This document shows positions 48,845 to 56,440 of a stretch of 64,000 nucleotides of DNA, one piece after another. The notes below the pieces were generated by a model. That model made no database searches, had not been told where the DNA came from, and saw only the letters and a list, made by a program, of their open reading frames with translations. Both the position numbers and the translations under genes were made by a program. The stretch is from NCBI GenBank assembly GCA_964652205.1, contig CAZZAO010000006.1, positions 1 through 64,000 on the forward strand, written 5' to 3'. How positions within the stretch are numbered: the stretch's first letter is position 1; each line of letters starts with the position of its first letter. The DNA comes from ZC4RG36 sp964652205 (lineage in GTDB: Bacteria > Chloroflexota > Anaerolineae > Aggregatilineales > Phototrophicaceae).

Positions 48845-50371
48845 ATGACCATTGAAGCCATTCCCTCACCTCTGACCGGCGCAGAAGCGCGCCGCGTCGC
48901 CCGCAATGCCGGGGCGATTGCCATCGCGCGCATCCTCAGCAGCGCCGCGCTCTTCGGCTGGCAGCTCGTACTCGGCCCGTGGCTCGGCGTGACCGAATAC
49001 GGCGTCTATGGCACGGTCGGGGCGCTGTTCGCCATCGGCGTGCCTATTGCCTCGTTCAGCATGGGGACAATTGTCATCCGCGACGTCGCCCGCGATCCGG
49101 CGCGCGCTGGACGTTATCTAACCGCAACGCTGTTCGCGCAAACCCTGCTGGCGATTCTGGCTTACGTCAGTATCAACGCGGCGGCGCTGGCTTTCGGCTA
49201 TGAGGCGGAGATTCGCGCCTTCGTCGCCGTCGCCGGAGTCAGCCTGTTCATCGACCTGCTCGGCAACCTCTGTTACGACCAGTTGATCGCCCACGAGCGG
49301 ATGGTCGCCACGTCCGCCGTCGATATTGCCCATATCGTCGTCCGCATCGGGCTGGCCGGGCTGGCGCTGTTCGCCGGGTACGGGCTGATGGGCGTTTACG
49401 TCGCCACGCTGATCACCGGCATCGGGCGCTCGGCAGTGCTGGCATGGATGCTCGGTCGCGCAGGCGTCCGCCCAACCTTGCCGCTCGACCGGAAAATTGC
49501 CGGGCTGCTGCTGGTCAACAGCGCGCCGCTGGCTCTGTCGGCCTTCCTGTCACTGGCCTACCAGCACGCCGACAAGCTGATGACAACCCGGCTGATCGGC
49601 CCGGAAGGCACGGGCTATCTCAACGCCGCCTTCGTCATCATCTACGGCGTGGTCGAACTCCTGAACACGACTATCCTGATTGCCACCTACCCGATGATGT
49701 CGCGCGCTCACGCCGACGACCAGCGCGGCGATCTGTTCGGCTTCATCACGCAAAAACTGGCCTTCTTCAGCCTGATCGTCAGCCTGCCGCTGGCGCTGAC
49801 GCTGACCGTTTTCGCCGCCGAGATCACCGTGCCGCTGTTCGGCATCCACTTCGCGGCGACGGCGGATGTTGTGCGCGTGCTGATCTGGTACGCCGTCGTG
49901 ACGATGATCGGCAACGTCATCACTCAGGCGCTGACGGTGCAGAATCGTCAGCGGCGAGTCGTCGCCATCGACGCCTTCGGCCTCGGCCTGAACGTCGTCC
50001 TGCTGCTGATCCTGATCCCGGCAATTGGCACGCGCGGCGCGGCCTTCGCCTCGGTCTGCGCCGAGATGATCGCCGTCTCGCTGATGCTGGCGAGCTTCCA
50101 CGCGCCCGGATTCGGCCTACGCCCGCTGCTGCCGCGCCTCGCTCGACTGGCGACGCTCGGCCTGATCGTGGCCGGGGCGATGCTGCTGCTCGGTCGAATT
50201 CATCCACTGCTCGGCATCGTCGGCGGGCTGGCGCTCTACGCCGTCGGCGGGCTGGGCGCGCGCATCCTCTCGCCCGACGACTGGGACCTGCTCTACCGGC
50301 TGGTGTCGGCCATGCCCGGCGGCGCGCTGATCCGGCGTTACTGGCGGCGCGACGTGGAGCTGAACTGGTGA
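48845..50371 (+). CDS. Polysaccharide flippase (Wzx/MurJ-like MOP family)
   Basis: A 508-residue integral membrane protein with about 14 helices, of the multidrug/oligosaccharidyl-lipid/polysaccharide exporter superfamily, which flips lipid-linked sugars. It begins NAGAIAIARILSSAALFGWQ and has LAYQHADKLMTTRLIGPEGTGYLNAAF in the second half, where these proteins show a conserved charged helix. RAGVRPTLPLDRKIAGLLLV links the halves. It is translationally coupled (GTGA) to CxxxC family copy B. With the GT4 genes it fits export of a surface glycan. Confidence 0.85.
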   Translation: MTIEAIPSPLTGAEARRVARNAGAIAIARILSSAALFGWQLVLGPWLGVTEYGVYGTVGALFAIGVPIASFSMGTIVIRDVARDPARAGRYLTATLFAQTLLAILAYVSINAAALAFGYEAEIRAFVAVAGVSLFIDLLGNLCYDQLIAHERMVATSAVDIAHIVVRIGLAGLALFAGYGLMGVYVATLITGIGRSAVLAWMLGRAGVRPTLPLDRKIAGLLLVNSAPLALSAFLSLAYQHADKLMTTRLIGPEGTGYLNAAFVIIYGVVELLNTTILIATYPMMSRAHADDQRGDLFGFITQKLAFFSLIVSLPLALTLTVFAAEITVPLFGIHFAATADVVRVLIWYAVVTMIGNVITQALTVQNRQRRVVAIDAFGLGLNVVLLLILIPAIGTRGAAFASVCAEMIAVSLMLASFHAPGFGLRPLLPRLARLATLGLIVAGAMLLLGRIHPLLGIVGGLALYAVGGLGARILSPDDWDLLYRLVSAMPGGALIRRYWRRDVELNW

Positions 50372-51000
50372 CGCGACTGCTGCTGTGGCCGCTGGTCGTC
50401 GCCACAGCGCTGTTCTGCGGGCTGCTGCTGCTCTCGCGCCTGATCCCCCATGACACCCGCGCCTTACAGGACTTTTTCGCCGCCCCGGACAACTGCGCCA
50501 TGCCCTGTTGGGCCGGGATTCGTCCCGGCGTCACCTCACTTAGCGAGGCGATTCAGCTTCTCCAGCAGCATCCGTGGGTCGGCCACATGGCGATGGAAGG
50601 TGAACTCGCGTCCGGCAAAACATCGGCGCTGATCTGGTGGCACTGGAACGGCCAGCAGTCGCCGCTGATCGACGGCGAGATCGACGGTCGGCTGATCGCG
50701 CAGAACAGCCTCGTCCAGTTCGTCATCATCAGCACGCGCGTCTCAATGGGCGCTGCCCGGCTCGTCCTCGGCCCGCCAGCGATGGGCAAGCTGGCGCGTG
50801 ACTCGGTCGACTCGACCGCAGCGCGCTTCACCCATCTGGCAGTTTACGGCGACCTGACGCTGCAAAGTCCGGCTACCTGCCCCGTCCGTCTGACGAGACT
50901 GTGGCAGCTTCCGACTCAGCTTTACCTGTATGCCGACTGGCCTGCCATGACTTTCGAGCCTTATGCCCTGCGCGGCTGGCTCGCTGCCCCGCCGTGCTAG
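50368..51000 (+). CDS. CxxxC envelope protein, family copy B
   Basis: A 210-residue protein with an N-terminal membrane segment (LLLWPLVVATALFCGLLLL) and the family core DNCAMPCWAGIRPGVTSLSE with Cys43 and Cys47, then LLQQHPWVGHM, IWWHWNGQQSP and ATCPVRLTRLWQLPTQLYLY. It ends with an extra PPC. The GTG start overlaps the stop of the flippase gene, which ties it to glycan export. Paralogs: 36053 and 52093. Function unknown. Confidence 0.7.
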   Translation: MTRLLLWPLVVATALFCGLLLLSRLIPHDTRALQDFFAAPDNCAMPCWAGIRPGVTSLSEAIQLLQQHPWVGHMAMEGELASGKTSALIWWHWNGQQSPLIDGEIDGRLIAQNSLVQFVIISTRVSMGAARLVLGPPAMGKLARDSVDSTAARFTHLAVYGDLTLQSPATCPVRLTRLWQLPTQLYLYADWPAMTFEPYALRGWLAAPPC

Positions 51001-51096
51001 AAGGCAGCCCTCACACCGCGCGCTCCGGGGCTAAGGTGAGAAAAATATGTCGAGAGAACTGCGCGGGTCTGATACAACGCGCCTTTACAGATGCAG

Positions 51097-51966
51097 TTAC
51101 TCCCGCCTCAGGAAATCGAGCGCGCGCTGGTGAAAGATTCCGGGCTGATCGGCGTTGATGCCGTGGCCCGCGCCGTCGATGATCTCGGCCTGCACGTCGG
51201 CAATCCGCCGTTTCGCCCGTTCGACCATCGCGTGAGCGTCGTAAATCGTGTCAAACCTGCCGACCAGCAGCAGCGTCGGCGCGGTGATTCGCGCCAGCTC
51301 ATCCGGCGTCAGCAGCAGGATCGGCCCCAGCTTGACGCGGTGATGGCGCATCGACAATTCGAGCAGTTCGTGATCTTCGGGACTCAGGGCCGAAGTCGGC
51401 GCGACCAGCGTCCGGCCAAAGGAGTCGATGGTCTGCGGCATCGGGAAGAAGCTGGCTGCCGCCGCCCGCACCAGAAAGCCAAGATGGAGCGCGACAAAGC
51501 CCGCCGGACAGAGCACAACGAGGTGGTTGATGCGCTCCGGCGCGTAAATCGCCGTTTTGAGCGCGATCCAGCCGCCGAGCGACATGCCGAGCATGTGCGC
51601 CCGCGCAATGTCGAGCGCGTCGAACACGTCGGTCATCCACTGGCCGTAAGCGTCGGTGTGCAGCGGCGGGCGGCTCGGCGCGCTCTTGCCCAGGTCGCCG
51701 ATATTATCGACGGCGTAGACGCGGTAATGCTGGCTGAAGGCAGCCACATTCGGTCGCCAGACCAGCGCGTTGACCGCCAGCCCGTGAATCAGGAACAGCG
51801 GCGGGGCATCTTCTGGCCCGGAGACGATCATGTGCGTGTCACCGTAGCGCGTCTCGACGCGCTGCTCGTGGAACGGCACCGGCCAGCGGCGAAGCTGCGC
51901 GTCATAGGCGCTCATGGCGCTCTGATACCCTTGAGGGGATCGGTACAGCGAGGATGGGTTGAGCAT
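51097..51966 (-). CDS. Alpha/beta hydrolase
   Basis: A 289-residue alpha/beta-hydrolase-fold enzyme, probably an esterase or C-C hydrolase. LFLIHGLAVNALVW is the oxyanion strand, the nucleophile is the Ser of LGMSLGGWIAL, the acid is the Asp in LLVGRFDTIYD and the His is in GAGHGINADQP. A cap domain of about 60 residues lies between. I take the ATG at 51966 because GAGAGGG stands six bases before it; an ATG at 51981 is in frame. Substrate unknown. Confidence 0.88.
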   Translation of the reverse strand: MLNPSSLYRSPQGYQSAMSAYDAQLRRWPVPFHEQRVETRYGDTHMIVSGPEDAPPLFLIHGLAVNALVWRPNVAAFSQHYRVYAVDNIGDLGKSAPSRPPLHTDAYGQWMTDVFDALDIARAHMLGMSLGGWIALKTAIYAPERINHLVVLCPAGFVALHLGFLVRAAAASFFPMPQTIDSFGRTLVAPTSALSPEDHELLELSMRHHRVKLGPILLLTPDELARITAPTLLLVGRFDTIYDAHAMVERAKRRIADVQAEIIDGAGHGINADQPGIFHQRALDFLRRE

Positions 51967-52092
51967 GAGCATCCCTCTCATTCAACCGTCGAGCGTGTCG
52001 GAACTGGCGGTTTCAACGCACTTTTCAGACAGGGCTTGTCGATCAGGGAAGTGAGTGCGTATCATGAAGTATCATAACATGAAACCGCGTCA

Positions 52093-52713
52093 ATGTTTCA
52101 ACTCGCATTCCGACTCGCTCTGACCCTTCTCATCCTGTCGATAGCTGCCGTCGCCCTGAGCCACGCGCGCCCCTATGACAGCGAGGCCGTGCGCGTCCTG
52201 CTCGCTGCGCCCGCCGACTGCGCCGCGCCGTGCTGGTCAGGCATTCGCCCCGGCGTGACCAGCGCTGAGGACGCCGTAGCGCTGCTCAAGGCCAATCCGT
52301 GGGTCGATGAGATCAGGCCGCTCGGCGATCACGGGCTGGCGGATAGCAATGCCGTCGTCTGGAGCTGGAAAGGCACAAAACCCTTCCCGGTCGATGAAGG
52401 GTTCGGCGGAGTGCTCCACCTCGCGCGGGGGGTCATCACCGACGTCACGATGCCGACGCTCATCACGCTGGGTGACAACTGGCTGCTCTTTGGCCCGGCA
52501 GCGCGCGGCACGTTCATGCACGCCGGTTATCCCTACAGTCAGTACGACATCGACGACATCAGCTACCCTGAACGCGGCCTGACGCTGCGGCTGGTGGTCG
52601 AGCGACCGGCGACCTTCGCTCATTTCTGGGGCGCGCGCGTGACCTACATCATCGCGCCCGTCAGCATCGAGACGCCGTTTCGCCTTCCCTGCTGGACGGC
52701 CTGCCAGCCATAG
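52093..52713 (+). CDS. CxxxC envelope protein, family copy C
   Basis: A 206-residue protein with an N-terminal membrane segment (LALTLLILSIAAVALSHA) and ADCAAPCWSGIRPGVTSAED with Cys43 and Cys47, LLKANPWVDEI, VVWSWKGTKP and RPATFAHFWGARVTYIIAP. The third conserved Cys of copies A and B is absent here, but two Cys stand at the very end (PCWTACQP). It is a lone gene between the hydrolase and the NDK-like gene. Function unknown. Confidence 0.65.
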   Translation: MFQLAFRLALTLLILSIAAVALSHARPYDSEAVRVLLAAPADCAAPCWSGIRPGVTSAEDAVALLKANPWVDEIRPLGDHGLADSNAVVWSWKGTKPFPVDEGFGGVLHLARGVITDVTMPTLITLGDNWLLFGPAARGTFMHAGYPYSQYDIDDISYPERGLTLRLVVERPATFAHFWGARVTYIIAPVSIETPFRLPCWTACQP

Positions 52714-52813
52714 CCTGTTCCCAGCCATCAGCCAGCGGCCTCACCTTGTTTCAGCCCGACTCGACCATTACAATGACGCCACCCAACGAACCCCTCATAC
52801 GAAAGGCAAGCCT

Positions 52814-53824
52814 GTGACGGAGCATAGCGCCCTTATCAAGCAGATCGTCGATCAGGTCAAGGGCAATAACGGCGTGAGCGTGCTGCTGCCCGCGACCATC
52901 GGCGATACGCCCGAACGCAACGAACTGGTCATGTTCGTCAAGCCGGAAATCTTCCTCGTCGAGCAACCGGCAGACACCACCGCCGCGCTGGAGATGATCT
53001 TCGCCAAACTCGACGACTTCGAGGCGCGTATTGACGGCATCGCCCTCGTCGGCGGTCAGGCGCTCGAAGAGAAAGAGATCATGAACCGGCACTACGGCTT
53101 CATCAACGAGATGTCGCGCAAGGCATCGACGCTGATCGACGCCGCAGACAGGAAGAAGATCGAAGAACTGCTCGGCGTTTCGCTGGAGACGACGAAGCTC
53201 TACGGCGGCCACGAGTTCCTCAAGGCGCATCCGAAGTACGACGCCTTCTCGCTCGACGCGCTCTGGTTCACCAAAAAGTCGCTCAAGGTCCGCAGCGGCT
53301 TTTACGTCCAGACTTACGAGGCCGACGGCGAGACTTTCGTGCTGGTCAATGGCTTCCACCCGGTGCAGTTAGCCCATTTCACCGACCCGACGCACCGCAT
53401 CCTGCTGCTGCTGATCCACTCCGATACCGACTGGTCGAAGCTGCGTAACGACCTGATCGGCGTCACCTTCCCGGAAAAGGCCGATCCCGGCTCGATTCGC
53501 GGCACGCTGTTCCTCAATCCCCACGCCTATGGTTTCGAGAAGGTCGATATTGGCAACAACGGCGTCCACCTCTCGGCTGGCCCCTACGAAGGCGTGGTCG
53601 AGATCATCAACTTCTTCGGCAACCTGCTCAACCTGGACACGAGCGCGAAACCGCCGCTGGCGATCCGTAAGCTGGTCGCCGCTGGCCTGACGCCAGAGCA
53701 GGCGCTCGGCGTGACCAAAAACCCGACCGTGACGAAGGACGGCAAGCAGACCGACCTGTTCTCGGCGACCGAAGACGTCAACACCGATGACGCCGTTCGG
53801 CTGTACGTCGATAACGTCCGCTAA
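52814..53824 (+). CDS. Enlarged nucleoside-diphosphate-kinase-like protein
   Basis: A 336-residue protein that seems to carry a split NDK fold. FVKPEIFLV (Lys43) fits the VIKPDG strand, LDDFEARIDGIALVGGQ the next helix and strand; after about 85 inserted residues VLVNGFHPVQLAHF and LRNDLIGVTFPEKADPGSIR (Arg229) match the NDK region ending APGTIRGDF, and NNGVHLSAGPYEGVVEIINFF puts His252 at the phosphorylated His of NVVHGSDS. The Ser-Asp-Ser after it is lost. Standard NDK proteins have about 140 residues. It may be a true kinase of unusual size or a derived regulator. GTG start; strong terminator after it. Confidence 0.6.
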   Translation: MTEHSALIKQIVDQVKGNNGVSVLLPATIGDTPERNELVMFVKPEIFLVEQPADTTAALEMIFAKLDDFEARIDGIALVGGQALEEKEIMNRHYGFINEMSRKASTLIDAADRKKIEELLGVSLETTKLYGGHEFLKAHPKYDAFSLDALWFTKKSLKVRSGFYVQTYEADGETFVLVNGFHPVQLAHFTDPTHRILLLLIHSDTDWSKLRNDLIGVTFPEKADPGSIRGTLFLNPHAYGFEKVDIGNNGVHLSAGPYEGVVEIINFFGNLLNLDTSAKPPLAIRKLVAAGLTPEQALGVTKNPTVTKDGKQTDLFSATEDVNTDDAVRLYVDNVR

Positions 53825-53843
53825 CCTCGCTAGCTTCTGAATC

Positions 53844-53875
53844 AAACAGGCGCGACCGATGGGCCGCGCCTGTTT
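53844..53875. terminator. Bidirectional terminator
   Basis: Perfect 11-bp stem (53844-53854 with 53865-53875, arm AAACAGGCGCG) with a 10-base loop, between the convergent NDK-like and EthD-like genes. Confidence 0.75.
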
Positions 53876-53889
53876 GACTGGCGGCAGCG

Positions 53890-54216
53890 TCAGGTCGAGG
53901 TCAGAATCTCGCTGATGAGAAAGACCGCGCCGGGAATCCGCTGCGAATCCTGCTGCAAGTCGGCCAGCGCTTCCGAACTGTAGAACGCCGCCTCGAAGCT
54001 CTCTCGATCCGGCCATTCGGCGACGGTCATGAAGCGATATGGCGGCTTCGCGCGGTCGTCGTCTGGCGTCCAACTACCGTCGATGCGGGCGAAATCGGTG
54101 CGAATCACGCCGGGCATCCCGGCGTTGTACTGCTGGTGCTCGCCGAGCCGCCATTTCAGAAAGTCGTCTTCGTTCATCGCTGGCGGCAGGTTATAGATCA
54201 CGGTCAGGCGGATCAT
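53890..54216 (-). CDS. EthD-family protein
   Basis: A 108-residue protein of the dimeric alpha/beta-barrel superfamily, EthD type. It starts IRLTVIYNLPPAMNEDDFLK (EthD members have YxxPxDxxxFxxHY), then GMPGVIRTDFARID, YRFMTVAEWPDRESFEAAF and FLISEIL. EthD proteins assist oxidative degradation systems or small-ring chemistry, but the exact role is usually unknown, and no partner gene is adjacent. Confidence 0.75.
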   Translation of the reverse strand: MIRLTVIYNLPPAMNEDDFLKWRLGEHQQYNAGMPGVIRTDFARIDGSWTPDDDRAKPPYRFMTVAEWPDRESFEAAFYSSEALADLQQDSQRIPGAVFLISEILTST

Positions 54217-54347
54217 GGACTACCCTCTCACAGGTACAGGAATACTGCCGACAAGCATAGCGAACTTCACCGCTCAGCTCCATTATCCCCCTGCGTCAAC
54301 GGCCCTCTACCGTCTACAATCGTCGGGTTGAACTGTGAGGGAACGCC

Positions 54348-54602
54348 GTGGCAAAACTCAAACTCGATCTGCACGACATCTACAACAAGGGCGGCCAGAT
54401 CGAAACCGAACTCAACCGCATCATGCAGGAAGCCGTCGATAAGAAAATCGAGCTGGTCGAAATCATTCCCGGCAAGGGCAGCGGCGCGCTCAAAAAGAAG
54501 GTGCTGCGCTTTCTCGACCAGAAGCACATCCGCGCCATGTATCACCGCGTCGAGAAGGACGACAAGAACTTCGGGCGAATCTTCGTCCACTTCCGCCACT
54601 AA
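54348..54602 (+). CDS. Stand-alone Smr-domain protein
   Basis: An 84-residue protein made almost only of a Smr (MutS2 C-terminal) domain: LKLDLHDIY holds the DLH motif and EIIPGKGSGALKKKVLRFL the HGKGxG-like motif (here PGKGSG, with Pro replacing the His). Smr domains nick DNA or cleave mRNA on collided ribosomes. With no MutS or extra domain attached, this is a minimal form. GTG start with GAGGGAA six bases upstream. Confidence 0.8.
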   Translation: MAKLKLDLHDIYNKGGQIETELNRIMQEAVDKKIELVEIIPGKGSGALKKKVLRFLDQKHIRAMYHRVEKDDKNFGRIFVHFRH

Positions 54603-54719
54603 CCGGGAAAATCAGCCGAAAGTCGGAGCGACAAACCGGCGTCTGCCTGAGACAGCGAGCCGCCGTGATTCTTATACTGAAGCGGTGATCTGCCGTTAAC
54701 CTTTCGGGAAGGGTACATC

Positions 54720-55811
54720 GTGAATGCAGGACGCCGATTCAGCGTGGCGCTCGTTTTCCTGTTCGTGAGCCTCGGTTTGAGCAGCAGCGTCTCACAGGCG
54801 CAAAGCAGCTTCGGCGGGCCAACCGAGCCGCTGCCGTTCAACCAGACGGTAACGGGTGACGTCAGGCAGGGTGACACGCTAAGCTATACCTTCGACATCC
54901 CTGCCGATCAGGATGTCGCCGTGGTGCTGGAATCCGCCAGAACCGTGGTCAGCTATCCCTGCTCGTCCGACGGATGCAGCAGCGGCGGCGGCAGTGGCAG
55001 CGATTCTCCGACCCGGCAGGCCAGCTTTTATCCCGCGACCGGCAAGGCCAGCCTGAAGCACACGGTCGAAATCAACGTCAGCCGACCGCTCGAAGGGACA
55101 GCCGCCTTCCGGCTGACCGCCTACACCGTCACGCCGACGCCGCTGCTGGCCGATGGCCGGGCCAGCGTCAGCACCGACGCGCCGATTCAAGCCTACACGC
55201 TCGAATCCAGTGACCGCCAGACGTTCTCGGTCGAGATCGAGGATGGCGAGGCTGACGGCCAGTTCCTGTGGGTCGCTTCACAACCGTACCTGTTCGGCGC
55301 GCAGTCAGCAGATGGCGCTATGACTATCCCCAACGGCGTGATCGACAGCGCCGCTTCAGGCAGCGCCGATGGCCTGCGCTTTATGCAGCTTTACCATGTC
55401 GGCGGGAACAGCTTCCGCGTCTACGTCGGCGCCAGCGTCGATTACCAGTTCCACACCACCCTGCTCTCGATCCCTGAGCTGGCACGTGACCAGTTCATGA
55501 CAGTCGATGTCTCCTATCGCCAGCCGATTCAGGCCGTCTATCTATCGACGCTGCAAGCGGACGTTGTCAACCTCTACCTCAAAGTGCTGCGCGGCGCTGG
55601 CGCGTTCGCCAGTGTCTATACGCCCGGCAACTCGATACCGAGCTATCAGGCGCTCGGCGTCACGCCCAATTCGAGCCTGAAAGCGCCGCTGTCCGCCGTC
55701 ATCCGGCATCCAGCGAAAACCAACCGGGGAACCTATGCGGTCATTCAGGTTCCGGCAGAATTCACCCGCGACAGCGCGACCGTTCAACTGCTCTGGAATC
55801 TGGACAGGTAG
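54720..55811 (+). CDS. Secreted beta-rich protein of unknown function
   Basis: A 363-residue exported protein. RRFSVALVFLFVSLGLSSSV then SQAQ is a signal peptide; the start is a GTG at 54720. A Ser/Gly-rich insert with two Cys (YPCSSDGCSSGGGSGSD) interrupts the first domain, whose GDTLSYTFDIPADQDVAVVL recalls the pre-peptidase C-terminal (PPC) beta-sandwich. The rest repeats similar strands (QAYTLESSDRQTFSVEIEDG, FRVYVGASVDYQF). It lies near the five-repeat protein at 56441, which has the same type of domain. Function unknown. Confidence 0.65.
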   Translation: MNAGRRFSVALVFLFVSLGLSSSVSQAQSSFGGPTEPLPFNQTVTGDVRQGDTLSYTFDIPADQDVAVVLESARTVVSYPCSSDGCSSGGGSGSDSPTRQASFYPATGKASLKHTVEINVSRPLEGTAAFRLTAYTVTPTPLLADGRASVSTDAPIQAYTLESSDRQTFSVEIEDGEADGQFLWVASQPYLFGAQSADGAMTIPNGVIDSAASGSADGLRFMQLYHVGGNSFRVYVGASVDYQFHTTLLSIPELARDQFMTVDVSYRQPIQAVYLSTLQADVVNLYLKVLRGAGAFASVYTPGNSIPSYQALGVTPNSSLKAPLSAVIRHPAKTNRGTYAVIQVPAEFTRDSATVQLLWNLDR

Positions 55812-55937
55812 TCGGCGGCCTTCGCAGCAGCCCGCGTCGATCCGCTCCCTGAACCATCACGGACATTGCCTCAGGTCAATCGCGCAACTCGCTCGCCTGA
55901 AATCGCGTACTGTGCTGTGGAGGATACAAAAGACACC

Positions 55938-56381
55938 ATGAAACGACTCACGCTCTTCGTTCTATTACTGGCCGGACTGGTTTTAGCCGGATGTGGCTCG
56001 AACGGTATTCAGGGTCTCGGCGCGATCACCGACGCCTATCTGCGCGATACCATCTTCTCGGTCGAGCCGCGCGTGAACGGCTCGACGACCATGTGGATGA
56101 CCCATGACGACGTTGGCTACTACTGCACCACGGATCGCGCGCTCGGACAGAAAATCCTCGCCATGATTAAGGACACCAGCCAGCCGGTCGAAGTCCTGGT
56201 CGAGTATCGCTCTGTCAACATCGGCGATCCTGAATATAACGGCGCAACGCTGGGTGGCTGCGCGCGCGAATCGACCGGCGCGGGATCGAGCGATAAAGGC
56301 TCGAACAACGCGAACCAGCAGATGTATAAGATTATCTCAATCACGCGCGTGGCGGTTCCGAGTCAGGCAGGCGCCGCCTGA
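55938..56381 (+). CDS. Small lipoprotein
   Basis: A 147-residue exported lipoprotein. MKRLTLFVLLLAGLVLAGCG has a lipobox (LAGC) with Cys19. The mature part contains TIFSVEPRVNGSTTMWMTHD, two further Cys (YYCTTD and GGCARE) that may pair, and a Ser/Asn/Gly-rich tail, ending KIISITRVAVPS. It may bind or shield a surface component. No family recognised. Confidence 0.65.
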   Translation: MKRLTLFVLLLAGLVLAGCGSNGIQGLGAITDAYLRDTIFSVEPRVNGSTTMWMTHDDVGYYCTTDRALGQKILAMIKDTSQPVEVLVEYRSVNIGDPEYNGATLGGCARESTGAGSSDKGSNNANQQMYKIISITRVAVPSQAGAA

Positions 56382-56440
56382 CAGACCGCAGGGACACGAA
56401 CTGCGTGTCCCTGCGATCCAACGCGCTGGCTCACCCTCGA

